From contig CAZGMJ010000025.1 of NCBI GenBank assembly GCA_964526785.1, forward strand, positions 1 to 64,000: 64,000 nucleotides of DNA, read 5' to 3'. This DNA comes from CAZGMJ01 sp964526785. Its GTDB lineage: Bacteria; Planctomycetota; Phycisphaerae; Sedimentisphaerales; Anaerobacaceae. This document shows positions 1 through 8,549 of the stretch, piece by piece. A program made the translations under genes and the position numbers. Position 1 is the first letter of the stretch, and every line of letters starts with the position of its first letter. The notes below the pieces were generated by a model. That model saw only the letters and a list, made by a program, of their open reading frames with translations. It was not told where the DNA came from and did not search any database.

Positions 1-1
1 T

Positions 2-586
2 AACAACACAATCCCCGGATCTATAGTCTGGCAGGGGCAGCTCTCCAATGCAGCCGGAACTCTTGCCTTGGACGCGTCACAGAATGATGCAGTTCAACTG
101 TACATCGAAAGAGAAAACGTGGTTTTGGCCGACCCTCTCCAGCTCACGGTCGGAGGTGTCCTGCCGGCTGGAACGGTAGTCAACAGTTACATCCTGCATT
201 ACGACCCCGAATGGCAGGACAACGACCCCGTCCTGGAGGCCGAAGGTACGATTACCTTCCCGGAGGGCGTGCTTGGATTGATCTACGCCGACAACAACAC
301 GTATGAAGATGCGGGCGTACACCCGCTGGTTGCCAGTGACGACTCTGTCGGTCTTGGTACGGCAGTCTACGAATCTGATCTTTATCATCGTAAGCTTGAT
401 ACGCCTCACACAACGTATCAGGATGAGGTTACCAATGCCGTCTATCTCAACTGGTATACCACATTTAGTATGGATGAGGCTCGCATCATTACTCAGGGGC
501 GCGTGATTCCCGCACCGGGCGCCGTATTGCTCGGCAGCCTTGGCGCAGGCCTGGTCGGCTGGCTCAGAAGGCGCAGAAGCCTGTAA
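2..586 (+). CDS. Exported protein with PAPGA-type PEP-CTERM tag, 5' end cut by the window
   Basis: The reading frame is open from the first base of the window, so the start codon and any signal peptide lie outside; 194 residues are visible. The body has no family I recognise. The last 25 residues form a sorting tag: the motif IPAPGA, then a short hydrophobic stretch (LLGSLGAGLVGWL) and a terminal RRRR cluster. That layout (motif, membrane helix, basic end) is that of PEP-CTERM proteins, which are exported and then processed by an exosortase; PAPGA replaces PEP here. Three more genes with the same tag follow on the same strand. The surface or exopolysaccharide role is known for the family and inferred here. 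No exosortase gene is in the window. Confidence 0.85.
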   Translation, partial: NNTIPGSIVWQGQLSNAAGTLALDASQNDAVQLYIERENVVLADPLQLTVGGVLPAGTVVNSYILHYDPEWQDNDPVLEAEGTITFPEGVLGLIYADNNTYEDAGVHPLVASDDSVGLGTAVYESDLYHRKLDTPHTTYQDEVTNAVYLNWYTTFSMDEARIITQGRVIPAPGAVLLGSLGAGLVGWLRRRRSL

Positions 587-617
587 CAAGTAATTCCTTA
601 TACGACTCGATTACAAT

Positions 618-649
618 AGGCCGTGAGCGCGAACTCCCGGCCTTTTTTC
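618..649 (+). terminator. Rho-independent terminator after the first tagged gene
   Basis: Arms AGGCCG (618-623) and CGGCCT (638-643) flank a 14-base loop and run into a tract of six T. It lies 31 bases after the stop codon at 586. Confidence 0.75.
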
Positions 650-810
650 TTGTGCTCACCGCCCGCCCTTCGCTTGCCAACTCTATCGCTCCGTCTTCAC
701 ATAGATATCCTCGCGAAAGCCGCTCACATAGAAACCGAAAGGTGGACCCTCTTTCACCTTCGGCCGGATCGAATATGTGCATTTTCCAATTTTATTGTTC
801 CACTTTTGTC

Positions 811-839
811 TTGACACAATCCCGAACATAGGATAAAAT
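811..839 (+). promoter_or_regulatory. Sigma70-like promoter for the 1103 gene
   Basis: TTGACA at 811-816 is a perfect -35 box. A 17-base spacer separates it from TAAAAT at 834-839 (5 of 6 matches to the -10 box). It points at the gene starting at 1103, giving a leader of about 255 bases. Confidence 0.65.
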
Positions 840-1102
840 GCAGACAATTGTAAGGAGTCTCACGGAAGAGCATTGCCCGAAACACATCATCACTGCAAGG
901 GCATCATTTCCACGGCCGGATAACGGGCATTTTGCTGGCGTTCGATGTGCCGGTAAATATCCGTATGTGCAGACGTAAGGTGAAAAGCCTCTGTGAGCGA
1001 GAACGTTTTCGCTCGCTCGCCGCGTTGCAGCGTAGCGGCGCGCCGAATAGAGGCCGTTGAAATCGTGAGCATCGCGACATGCTCGACTAGTTCTGTGAGG
1101 AG

Positions 1103-1714
1103 ATGAGGATGAAGAGAATAACACTATTTGTGGCGGCCCTGGCCCTGCTTGCATTGACGGCCGGCCCCGCCATGGCAAACATCACATTGGGACCGGATAT
1201 CATCGCCGCGCCGGCTTCCGCGATCGATGATACCCCGGGAGCTGAAAACACCAACCAACAGGGCTTCAATGAGGCCCAGAGCGTCCTGCTGCCGCGAGAC
1301 ATTCAGGTTGACGGAGGCTGGATACTCAAGGGTACCTTGGTCGACAGCCACATGATCTTCCTGAACACGCCGGGAACGACCCGCGTCGAAGAACTCAACA
1401 CGAGATGGGAGTTCGACGGCCAGATTCTCGGCGTCATGAGTGACAACGATGGCACCTACGAAGCCGCAAGCAACGATATTCTCGGCGCTCCCGGCACCAC
1501 TTATCCGGGCTCGTTCAACAACCGTGGATTCGAAGACGGCAACCCCGACATCTATACCATCGCCGGCAACGCGCTGACCGTCAGCATGCTGGTCACCGAA
1601 CCGGGCGACTGGATCCGAGTCGTAACCAGACCCATTCCCGCTCCCGGCGCCATATTGCTCGGCAGCCTCGGCGCAGGTCTGGTCGGCTGGCTGCGAAGAC
1701 GCAGAGCACTGTAA
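1103..1714 (+). CDS. Exported protein with PAPGA-type PEP-CTERM tag
   Basis: A 203-residue protein with an N-terminal signal peptide (basic MRMKR, then a hydrophobic core ending near AMA at residue 28) and a C-terminal tag IPAPGA + LLGSLGAGLVGWL + RRRR. The central part has no family I can name. ATG at 1103 has GAGGAG directly upstream; ATG at 1109 is an equally good alternative. The gene stands alone, with its own promoter (811-839) and terminator (1751-1781). By family knowledge such proteins are exported and anchored or processed by an exosortase; their individual roles are usually unknown. Confidence 0.85.
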   Translation: MRMKRITLFVAALALLALTAGPAMANITLGPDIIAAPASAIDDTPGAENTNQQGFNEAQSVLLPRDIQVDGGWILKGTLVDSHMIFLNTPGTTRVEELNTRWEFDGQILGVMSDNDGTYEAASNDILGAPGTTYPGSFNNRGFEDGNPDIYTIAGNALTVSMLVTEPGDWIRVVTRPIPAPGAILLGSLGAGLVGWLRRRRAL

Positions 1715-2146
1715 CAGAGATACAGAAGCGAACAATCCGCTTGTGATCATGGGCCGTGGGAACTAACCCGCGGCCCTTTTTGCATTGGCCAAAGAGGCGT
1801 AAAACGCTGCCCGGGCATTATCCTGCCGAACCACTCCCTACGTTCGACAGCACCATTGCCTCACATCAGGAATCAACCCTTTCACAGATACTCAGGCCGC
1901 GACGTCCCGCCTCGCCGATACTTGCGCTACTCTTATGAGTCCACGGCACTACCAGCGTGACGTTAACAGACATTTAACTTGACTTTTGCGCACAAATATG
2001 CTACGCATACGTCGATTATTTGTGTGAGAATAGAGAGTTGTGTGTTCGCCAGCCGGCTTCGATGCGCTCGACGCGCACCGGCCAAATGCAGCTATGCCGG
2101 TGCACACACGAAAGAGTGGGATCCAGCATGATAGAAGGAGGAGTAT
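1715..2146 (+). other. Intergenic region with terminator and inverted repeat
   Basis: Apart from the terminator at 1751-1781, the notable element is an inverted repeat at 1989-2026. Its arms CACAAATA (1991-1998) and TATTTGTG (2017-2024) surround an 18-base centre, just downstream of a TTGACT box at 1979-1984. No good -10 box is placed for that -35, so the promoter is uncertain. A strong ribosome-binding site AAGGAGG (2135-2141) precedes the next start. Confidence 0.45.
1751..1781 (+). terminator. Strong Rho-independent terminator
   Basis: A ten-pair stem (GGGCCGTGGG with CCCGCGGCCC, one G-T pair) closes a six-base loop AACTAA. It is followed by five T, 37 bases after the stop codon at 1714. 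Confidence 0.85.
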
Positions 2147-3175
2147 ATGATGAACATAGTTGCCGTTCCTATTGCCACAGGTAAACGAGAATCGTCCAGA
2201 GCGTTTGATACGGTCTACCTGCTGACAGCATGCATCCTTTGCCTGGCGATGCAAACACAGGTGTCGGCAGGTTGGACGGATGTCCACTACCCGGGCGCGG
2301 ACTACACGCAAGTCTGGGGTATCGACGGTGATCATGTTGTAGGGTTCTATGGGAATCCCAATGAATTTCAACAGCAGGGATTTATCTACAACTACCGCAC
2401 GGCGACCTGGACAACTCTGGATTATCCCTATGACGACCCGGAAGCCACAGGGATGGGCGCGCCGTCCACCCAGCCACGAGGTATCGGCGGAAATCTAATT
2501 GTGGGTACCTATAATGAACGCGGTACGTTTCCTTTTAAGTATGAGCGAGATTCCGGTACATGGACAGTGATCGACGATGAAGAGTCACCCAGCATCGAGC
2601 CCGAAGGCACAAATGGGACAACGGTCGTTGGAGCGTACTTCGACCAGCATGACTGGGCCGCTGTCTACGCTGGGGGTAGTTGGACCACGATCAGTGAATC
2701 GGGCATACCCGCCAGGGCACTCGGCATCGACGGTAACACAATCGTAGGATACTTTTCCGACCAGGCCGCCGGGCGTGGCCGAGCGTTCGTTTACGAGCAG
2801 AGCACAGATACATGGACGGTGTTCAATCATCCCGGTACTGACGTAGTTCATACCCACTTCACTGACATCGACAACGATCTCATTGTGGGGCGCTATAGCA
2901 CGGAGACTTATGGAAGCGCCTGGCATGGTTTCATATATGACGACACCACATCCACATGGACCACGATGGACTATCCCGGCGCCGACGAGACACAGATACA
3001 CGGCATCGACGGTAACACAATAGCTGGGCGTTACAAATCGACTGACACAGGGAACTACTACCACGGCTTCATATACGAAATCGAGTCAACCACCATCCCC
3101 GCTCCGGGCGCCGTTCTGCTCGGCGGCCTCGGCGCAGGCCTGGTTGGCTGGCTGCGAAGACGCAGAGCACTGTGA
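2147..3175 (+). CDS. HAF-type repeat exported protein with PAPGA PEP-CTERM tag
   Basis: A 342-residue protein. An N-terminal hydrophobic segment (about residues 24-42) acts as a signal peptide after an unusually long n-region. The body is about six repeats of roughly 45 residues that alternate GIDGNTIVGYY-like and GFIYDxxTxTWTxxDYPGA-like strings; this matches the HAF repeat style seen in extracellular beta-propeller-like proteins. The C-terminus is IPAPGA + LLGGLGAGLVGWL + RRRR. ATG at 2147 follows AAGGAGG at ideal spacing; ATG at 2150 is the adjacent alternative. The repeat assignment is by eye. Export and exosortase processing are inferred from the tag. Confidence 0.85.
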   Translation: MMNIVAVPIATGKRESSRAFDTVYLLTACILCLAMQTQVSAGWTDVHYPGADYTQVWGIDGDHVVGFYGNPNEFQQQGFIYNYRTATWTTLDYPYDDPEATGMGAPSTQPRGIGGNLIVGTYNERGTFPFKYERDSGTWTVIDDEESPSIEPEGTNGTTVVGAYFDQHDWAAVYAGGSWTTISESGIPARALGIDGNTIVGYFSDQAAGRGRAFVYEQSTDTWTVFNHPGTDVVHTHFTDIDNDLIVGRYSTETYGSAWHGFIYDDTTSTWTTMDYPGADETQIHGIDGNTIAGRYKSTDTGNYYHGFIYEIESTTIPAPGAVLLGGLGAGLVGWLRRRRAL

Positions 3176-3227
3176 GAAGTGGTTCTCCTTACTGCCGATT
3201 AAATCGCGCACGGATATCGAATTTGTC

Positions 3228-3255
3228 TTGAAATCTGTCACCTGGTTGTTATAAT
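3228..3255 (+). promoter_or_regulatory. Sigma70-like promoter for the 3339 gene
   Basis: TTGAAA (3228-3233), a 16-base spacer and a perfect TATAAT (3250-3255) lie 84 bases before the start at 3339. Confidence 0.7.
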
Positions 3256-3338
3256 GAAGGAGTCGATGGCATTCAGGAGGAAGGCCGGTGTCTCGTGCGA
3301 CAGTGGCGATCTCATACGAAGCAACAGAGGAGGAGCAC

Positions 3339-3857
3339 ATGTTAAACCGCAAACTTCTACTCTCAATACTAATTGCCGTGCTGGCGACCGGCATTAGTGC
3401 ACTCGGTCAGAATCTGCGTGTCGAGCCTCCGGGTTGGGACTCGCCCACCGGCGATCATGCACCCTGGTATTATGAACCTCTGGATTTCGGTCAGGTGGAT
3501 ATCGGGGATTCAACCGCAGTAGACTTCCGCCTAATCAGCGTTGGGCCGACGCCGCTGACGATCTACGGCGTTGGACTCACCAGCAATTTTGATGTGGCGT
3601 TTGCCATAACCGACATCGAAACGATACCGCCCGAACTCCACGCGGGTGATTGGATCAACATGCGGGTCGCTTATGCACCGCTCACGCCGGGTACGCACAC
3701 GGCCAAGCTCACAGTCATATCAAACGATCGTGAAGAACCCGTACTCTATGGTCCGTTGGTGGGTCATACCACTGCCATCCCCGCTCCGGGTGCTGTCCTG
3801 CTCGGCGGCCTCGGCGCAGGCCTGGTCGGCTGGTTGCGTCGACGCAAAACGCTGTAA
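3339..3857 (+). CDS. Choice-of-anchor/ASPM-SPD2-Hydin-like exported protein with PAPGA tag
   Basis: 172 residues starting at ATG 3339, which follows GAGGAGGAG; the frame is open further upstream (to 3288) but without a ribosome-binding site. Residues 1-24 are a signal peptide. Residues about 45-140 read as one immunoglobulin-like ASPM-SPD2-Hydin ('choice-of-anchor D') domain: LDFGQVDIGDS, then DFRLISVGPTPLTI, then the AYAPLTPGTHTAKLTV end with SND. The C-terminus is IPAPGA + LLGGLGAGLVGWL + RRRK. Last of four tagged genes in a row; it has its own promoter and terminator. Confidence 0.85.
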   Translation: MLNRKLLLSILIAVLATGISALGQNLRVEPPGWDSPTGDHAPWYYEPLDFGQVDIGDSTAVDFRLISVGPTPLTIYGVGLTSNFDVAFAITDIETIPPELHAGDWINMRVAYAPLTPGTHTAKLTVISNDREEPVLYGPLVGHTTAIPAPGAVLLGGLGAGLVGWLRRRKTL

Positions 3858-3887
3858 ACAAAAGCATCTGAAACTCGCTCTAATCAT

Positions 3888-3917
3888 GGGCTGTGGGAGC
3901 TACTCCATGGCCCTTTT
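3888..3917 (+). terminator. Rho-independent terminator
   Basis: GGGCTGTGGGA pairs with TCCATGGCCC (two G-T pairs) and runs into TTTTT, 30 bases after the stop at 3857. Its sequence closely resembles the terminator at 1751-1781. Confidence 0.75.
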
Positions 3918-4053
3918 TCATTTCCAGGAGGGTGGCTTCCCGGAACTACGACCGATCCCGTCAACGATCACAGTGTGTATTTGCACGCCTTTTCCGGACC
4001 TCTGCAGCGAATTTCGTTGCGGCGATCCATGCTTGATTTCCGATATATAGACC

Positions 4054-4740
4054 ATGACATATATCGATCTGACAACCCGGCTCTGCCCCTTCTGCGGCGA
4101 AAGCATCCAGGCCGATGCAATCAAGTGCCGCTACTGCCGGGAGTTTCTCAATACCGAACAGGCCCGGGAACTGGAAGCGCAGGCTGAGGAAGCAACCGAC
4201 GACGAGCTGGACGCCGATGAAGATGGAATCCTCTTTTCGGGAAGGCCGTCGCTGTGGGGAATGGCCTCCTCCATCGTCAAAGGCGCCATCGTGATCGGTC
4301 TGGCTGCTGTGGTTGCCTGGGTGCGAATCGAGGATGTTATCGGTCTCAAGCAGGACGGAACGCAGGCCGCCGCTATCGCCCAGTACCGAACCCTCGCCGC
4401 GGTCGGCATCTGTCTGTCGGTATTCTTCACCCTCGTCATCAAAGCCATCCGCCTCAAACTCATGTACTACGAGGTCAGCGACGACCGCATCGAATGGAGC
4501 CGCGGCATCATCGACCGCAAGGTGGACAACATCGACATGTTCCGCGTCATGGACCTCAAACTCCGCCGCAATATCTTCGACTGCATCTTCGGCGTGGGCA
4601 CCGTCGCCCTGATCACCAGCGACAAGTCCGACCCCAACTTCATCTTCGAGAAGGTCCGCGATTCCCGCGAACTCTACGACGCCATCAAGAAAGCCAGCCT
4701 CGAAGCCGACCGCAAGACCGGCGTGGTGCACCTCGAATAG
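4054..4740 (+). CDS. Zinc-ribbon and bacterial PH domain membrane protein
   Basis: 228 residues. The N-terminus carries a four-cysteine zinc ribbon (CPFC near residue 11 and CRYC near 26). An acidic linker follows, then two transmembrane segments (about 69-87 and 115-132). The C-terminal half (about 135-215) is a YdbS-type bacterial PH domain: YYEVSDDRIEWSRGIIDRKVDNIDMFRVMDL, with a conserved GVGTVAL strand. The family is membrane-bound and of unclear function. ATG at 4054 has no clear ribosome-binding site. It stands alone between the tagged cluster and the DUF1080 gene. Confidence 0.85.
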   Translation: MTYIDLTTRLCPFCGESIQADAIKCRYCREFLNTEQARELEAQAEEATDDELDADEDGILFSGRPSLWGMASSIVKGAIVIGLAAVVAWVRIEDVIGLKQDGTQAAAIAQYRTLAAVGICLSVFFTLVIKAIRLKLMYYEVSDDRIEWSRGIIDRKVDNIDMFRVMDLKLRRNIFDCIFGVGTVALITSDKSDPNFIFEKVRDSRELYDAIKKASLEADRKTGVVHLE

Positions 4741-4817
4741 CTCTCGACCCGCCTTTCTTCAGCCCCCGCCCGCCGCCGGTGCAGCCCAGAATACCGCCCG
4801 CCAGACGCCTAACAGCC

Positions 4818-4846
4818 TTGACGAACCATTGCCGGGTGTTTCTAAT
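4818..4846 (+). promoter_or_regulatory. Sigma70-like promoter for the DUF1080 gene
   Basis: TTGACG (4818-4823), a 17-base spacer and TCTAAT (4841-4846, 5 of 6 matches) lie about 95 bases before the start at 4943. Confidence 0.6.
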
Positions 4847-4942
4847 ACACTTGCATACTTTGAACCAAAACAGCGCCGGCGGCTCTGGTGCAATCGACGG
4901 CATCCCGGGCCAACCGGCAAAATGACCAAAGGAGAGCAGATT

Positions 4943-5623
4943 ATGAGCACATCGAGAGGCAGATCAGCGGCAGTGTGTATTCTGGTGGCAATTCTTCTGA
5001 CATCGGCCGGCTGCAAGGGCTTGATGGGCCCGACCAGCCCGAGCGGGAAGACCGCCCTGTTCAACGGCGTGGACCTCGAAAACTGGAAGCTCTACGTCGC
5101 AGACCCCGAGGTGGACGTCAATCGCGTGTGGTGGGTCAAGCAGGGCGTCGTCCATTGTGAAGGCAAACCCAACGGGTACATGCGCACCAAAACAAAATAC
5201 AGGGATTACAAGCTGCACCTCGAATGGCGCTGGACCGCCACGCCCACCAACAGCGGTGTCCTGCTGCATGCAAGCGGACCCGATCAGGTCTGGCCCCGCT
5301 GTATCGAAGCCCAGCTCAAAGCGGGCAACGCGGGCGATTTCGTCCTGATTAACGGCACCGGCATCACCGTTGCAGGCGAGGACAAACAAAACCCGGACAA
5401 ACAGTTCGTTGTTGTCCAGAAGAAGCACAGCAGCAGCGAAAAGGCCCCGGGCCAGTGGAACGCCTACGACATTGTCTGTAAGGATGGCCACATCAAGGTC
5501 CTCGTCAACGGCGTCCTTCAGAATGAAGGCACCGATGCAACCGATACCAGCGGCTGGATCTGCCTCCAGAGTGAAGGAAGCCCCATCGAGTTCCGCAACA
5601 TCTACCTCGAACCGGTGGAATAG
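4943..5623 (+). CDS. DUF1080 (3-keto-disaccharide hydrolase-type) lipoprotein
   Basis: 226 residues from ATG 4943, chosen because AAAGGAGAG lies just upstream; the frame stays open to 4829 without such a site. The N-terminus is a lipoprotein signal (hydrophobic core, lipobox TSAGC). The rest is one DUF1080 domain with its usual landmarks: ALFNGVDLENWK near the start, VWWVKQGVVHCEGKPNGYMRTKTKYRDYKLHLEWRW split over adjacent strands, NSGVLLHASGPD, and GWICLQSEGSPIEFRNIYLEP at the end. The fold is concanavalin-like. Family members are linked to 3-keto-glycoside hydrolysis or carbohydrate binding; the substrate here is unknown. It probably sits in the outer membrane or periplasm. Confidence 0.9.
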   Translation: MSTSRGRSAAVCILVAILLTSAGCKGLMGPTSPSGKTALFNGVDLENWKLYVADPEVDVNRVWWVKQGVVHCEGKPNGYMRTKTKYRDYKLHLEWRWTATPTNSGVLLHASGPDQVWPRCIEAQLKAGNAGDFVLINGTGITVAGEDKQNPDKQFVVVQKKHSSSEKAPGQWNAYDIVCKDGHIKVLVNGVLQNEGTDATDTSGWICLQSEGSPIEFRNIYLEPVE

Positions 5624-5801
5624 AACCAGCGTACCCAAGAAGGCTCACTACCAAAGTTAAGAATCGCAGTCCCGCTGCAGCAGTCGGACGTTCGTATAAC
5701 CACGCAGCGACGGACAGCACCCGATCGCAGCTTAAGACGAATACGACGTTGCACGAATCAACCGTGCGCACAAATCGCAATACACAGACAGAGGTGTCAT
5801 C

Positions 5802-6842
5802 ATGAAAAGACGATCCTTCCTCAAAGCAGCAGGCACCGTGGCCGGCGGCTGCGCTCTCGGCCTCCAACCCGCCATCACCAGAGCGGCCGGCGGCATTAAC
5901 CGCACCGGCAAAGACACGGGCAGCCTGCCGCGACGAACCCTTGGCAAGACAGGCGAAAAACTCTCCATCGTAGGATTTCCGGGCCTGGCGCTGCGCCATT
6001 ACGAACAACCCGAATGCACAAAAGGCGTCCATCGAGCCTTTGACCGCGGCCTGAACTACTACGACGTCGCCCCCGCTTACGGCAGAGACGGCGAATGCGA
6101 GACGAAGATGGGTATAGGCCTCCAGGGCATCCCCCGCGACCGCATCTTCCTGGCGTGCAAGACCAAACGCCGCGATAAGGATGGCTGCCGCGAGGAACTC
6201 GAACGCTCGCTCAAACGCCTCAAGACCGATCATTTCGATCTCTACCAGATGCACTGCTTCTTCCACCCCGATGAAGTCGAGCAGGCATTCGGGCCCAACG
6301 GGGCCATGGAAACGATCCTCAAGGCCAAAGAAGAAGGCAAGATTCGCTACATCGGTTACTCGGCCCACACCACCAAGTCCGCTCTGGCCGCCCTCAAAGC
6401 CTTTCGCTTCGATACCGTAATGTTCCCGATCAACTTTGTGGAATACTACTCCTTCGGTTTCGGCAGGGAGGTCCTCGACCTCGCAGCCGAGCAGGGCACA
6501 GCTGTGCTGGCAATCAAGACAACCTCCGGCGGCGCCTGGCCGGCGGATATGGAGCGAACGCGACAGTGGTGGTACCGCACGCTCGAAGAGAAGGAAGAAA
6601 TCCGCATGGCTCTGCGCTTCACGCTTGCGCAGAAGAACGTGGTCGCGGGCATCCCGCCGTCGTTCCTGGACCTGCTCGAGCGAACCGTCGATGTGGCCCA
6701 GCAGGACAAACCCATCACCGACGACGAGTTGACCGAACTGAAGAACATGGCGCAGAACCGCCCGCCCGTCTTCCTGTCGCAACAGATACGGGCCGCCAGG
6801 AAGTGGGACCTGCGGTCATGTTGTCATAGCGCCTACGTATAG
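5802..6842 (+). CDS. Tat-exported aldo/keto reductase
   Basis: 346 residues. A twin-arginine signal (MKRRSFLKAAG) is followed by an aldo/keto reductase TIM barrel. The catalytic tetrad is visible: D88 and Y93 in YYDVAPAYG, K120 in LACKTK and H151 in LYQMHC. The family reduces carbonyls with NAD(P)H; exported versions are common in planctomycetes and may bind cofactor before Tat export. The start is ATG 5802 with AGAGG upstream. A sulfatase gene follows 105 bases downstream on the same strand. The substrate is not predictable from sequence. Confidence 0.9.
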   Translation: MKRRSFLKAAGTVAGGCALGLQPAITRAAGGINRTGKDTGSLPRRTLGKTGEKLSIVGFPGLALRHYEQPECTKGVHRAFDRGLNYYDVAPAYGRDGECETKMGIGLQGIPRDRIFLACKTKRRDKDGCREELERSLKRLKTDHFDLYQMHCFFHPDEVEQAFGPNGAMETILKAKEEGKIRYIGYSAHTTKSALAALKAFRFDTVMFPINFVEYYSFGFGREVLDLAAEQGTAVLAIKTTSGGAWPADMERTRQWWYRTLEEKEEIRMALRFTLAQKNVVAGIPPSFLDLLERTVDVAQQDKPITDDELTELKNMAQNRPPVFLSQQIRAARKWDLRSCCHSAYV

Positions 6843-6947
6843 GCTGCCGGTTGTACAGTCAAGAGCAAGGAACAGGAACGACGGTACGTCGGCACGTATG
6901 TAATGTTCGTGTCGTGCGCCGGAAGGACACACATTCAGGACTCCAGC

Positions 6948-8396
6948 ATGAGACGCACCACAACCAGACGCAGTTTCCTCAAAGCCCTCGGAATCGGACT
7001 GCCGGCCGCTGTCATGGCGCCCGGTGCCACGCTGCTTGCCGAACAGCAGCCGGGCCGTCGGACCGACAAGCCTAACATCGTATTCGTTCTCGCCGACGAT
7101 CTCGGCTATGGCGACCTCGGCTGCTACGGCCAAAAGGACATACGAACCCCCAACATCGATCGAATGGCCGCCCAGGGCATGCGTTTCACCGATCACTACT
7201 CGGGCAGCACCGTCTGTGCGCCGTCGCGATGTTCGCTCATGACCGGCCTGCACACGGGCCACGCCTTCATCCGCGGCAACAAGGAAGTCCAGCCCGAAGG
7301 CCAGCATCCGATGCCCGCCGATACCGTGACACTGCCGGAAGTCCTCAAGAAGGCCGGCTACACCACCGGTGCCTTTGGAAAATGGGGCCTTGGTTATCCC
7401 GGCTCCGAGGGCGACCCCGTCAACCAGGGCTTCGACGAATTCTACGGATACAACTGCCAGCGCATTGCACACAACTATTATCCGTACTCGCTGTGGCACA
7501 ACGACCAGAAGGTCATGCTTGCCGGCAACGCGGGCCGCAAGACCCAGCAGTACGCCCCCGACCTGATCCAGCAGCAAACGCTCAGGTTCATCGAGACAAA
7601 CAAGAACCGCCCCTTCTTCCTCTTCGTGCCGAGCGTCATTCCACACGCCGAACTCTTCGTCCCCGAAGACGAAATCGTCGAGAGCTACCGGGGCAGGTTC
7701 CCCGAGAAACCATACAAGGGCGCCGACGACGGTCCACGGTATAAGAAAGGCGGCTACGGCTCCGTCGAGACGCCGCGCGCCAACTTTGCCGCCATGGTTA
7801 CGCGACTCGACATGCAGGTCGGCCAGATCCTCGACAAACTCCGCGATCTCGGGCTCGATGACAATACGCTGGTTATCTTCTCCAGTGACAACGGTCCGCA
7901 TTCCGAAGGAGGCGCGAACCCCGCGTACTTCGACAGCAACGGCATCTTTCGCGGACAGAAGCGCGACCTGTACGAAGGCGGCGTTCGTGTGCCGATGATT
8001 GCCCGCTGGCCGGGCAAGATCGAAGCGGGCGCCATCAGCAATCATATCTCGGCGTTCTGGGACTGGATGCCCACGCTGGCGGCCGCCGCAGGTGTCAATG
8101 CTCCGTCCGGCATAGACGGCATCTCAATGCTTCCGACACTGCTGGGCAGACCCGGCCGCCAGAAAAAGCACGAGTACCTCTACTGGGAATTTCACGAGCG
8201 AGGCTCCAAACAGGCGGTTCGCATGGGCAAATGGAAAGCCGTCAAGTTCAACAGAACGGGCAAGCTCGAACTCTATAACCTCGACCGGGACCCGAGCGAG
8301 ACGACTGACATAGCCGGCGATCATCCGGATGTGGTGGCGAAGATCGAAACGTACCTCAGGGACGCGCGAACCGAATCGCAGTTCTGGAAACTCTGA
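6948..8396 (+). CDS. Tat-exported type I sulfatase
   Basis: 482 residues from ATG 6948, chosen because AGGA lies 7 bases upstream and because it gives a clean twin-arginine signal (RRTTTRRSFLKALG). The alkaline-phosphatase-like sulfatase domain starts with PNIVFVLADDLGYGDLGCYG, whose DD binds the metal. Its active-site motif CAPSR has the cysteine (C90) that must be oxidised to formylglycine; the partner motif GKWGLG lies further on. The C-terminus keeps LYNLDRDPSETTDIA, typical of arylsulfatases. The enzyme removes sulfate esters, most likely from polysaccharide, in the periplasm. No maturase gene is in this window. Confidence 0.93.
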   Translation: MRRTTTRRSFLKALGIGLPAAVMAPGATLLAEQQPGRRTDKPNIVFVLADDLGYGDLGCYGQKDIRTPNIDRMAAQGMRFTDHYSGSTVCAPSRCSLMTGLHTGHAFIRGNKEVQPEGQHPMPADTVTLPEVLKKAGYTTGAFGKWGLGYPGSEGDPVNQGFDEFYGYNCQRIAHNYYPYSLWHNDQKVMLAGNAGRKTQQYAPDLIQQQTLRFIETNKNRPFFLFVPSVIPHAELFVPEDEIVESYRGRFPEKPYKGADDGPRYKKGGYGSVETPRANFAAMVTRLDMQVGQILDKLRDLGLDDNTLVIFSSDNGPHSEGGANPAYFDSNGIFRGQKRDLYEGGVRVPMIARWPGKIEAGAISNHISAFWDWMPTLAAAAGVNAPSGIDGISMLPTLLGRPGRQKKHEYLYWEFHERGSKQAVRMGKWKAVKFNRTGKLELYNLDRDPSETTDIAGDHPDVVAKIETYLRDARTESQFWKL

Positions 8397-8549
8397 TCAC
8401 ATATGCCGTAATGTTGCGGTCGCGCTGATGCGCTATGCCGCCTGCACGGGCCGACGTATATTATGATGCAGATGTTCCATTGGAGTCCTTGAGACGACGC
8501 GCGGTTATGGTACGGTTCACTCAGTCTCAGGTACGACAGGAGCGCTGTT

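Larger units (their letters stand above)
587..1102 (+). other. Intergenic region with terminator, promoter and long leader
   Basis: These 516 bases hold the terminator at 618-649 and a promoter at 811-839. They then give a leader of about 255 bases with no convincing gene. The leader contains a hairpin at 995-1014 (arms GAGCGAGA and TTTCGCTC, one G-T pair). A purine-rich ribosome-binding stretch (TGAGGAG) ends right before the start at 1103. Confidence 0.5.

Noticed and set aside
5505..6782. Minus-strand open frame of 425 codons
   Set aside because: Antisense to the Tat aldo/keto reductase, whose catalytic tetrad is intact.
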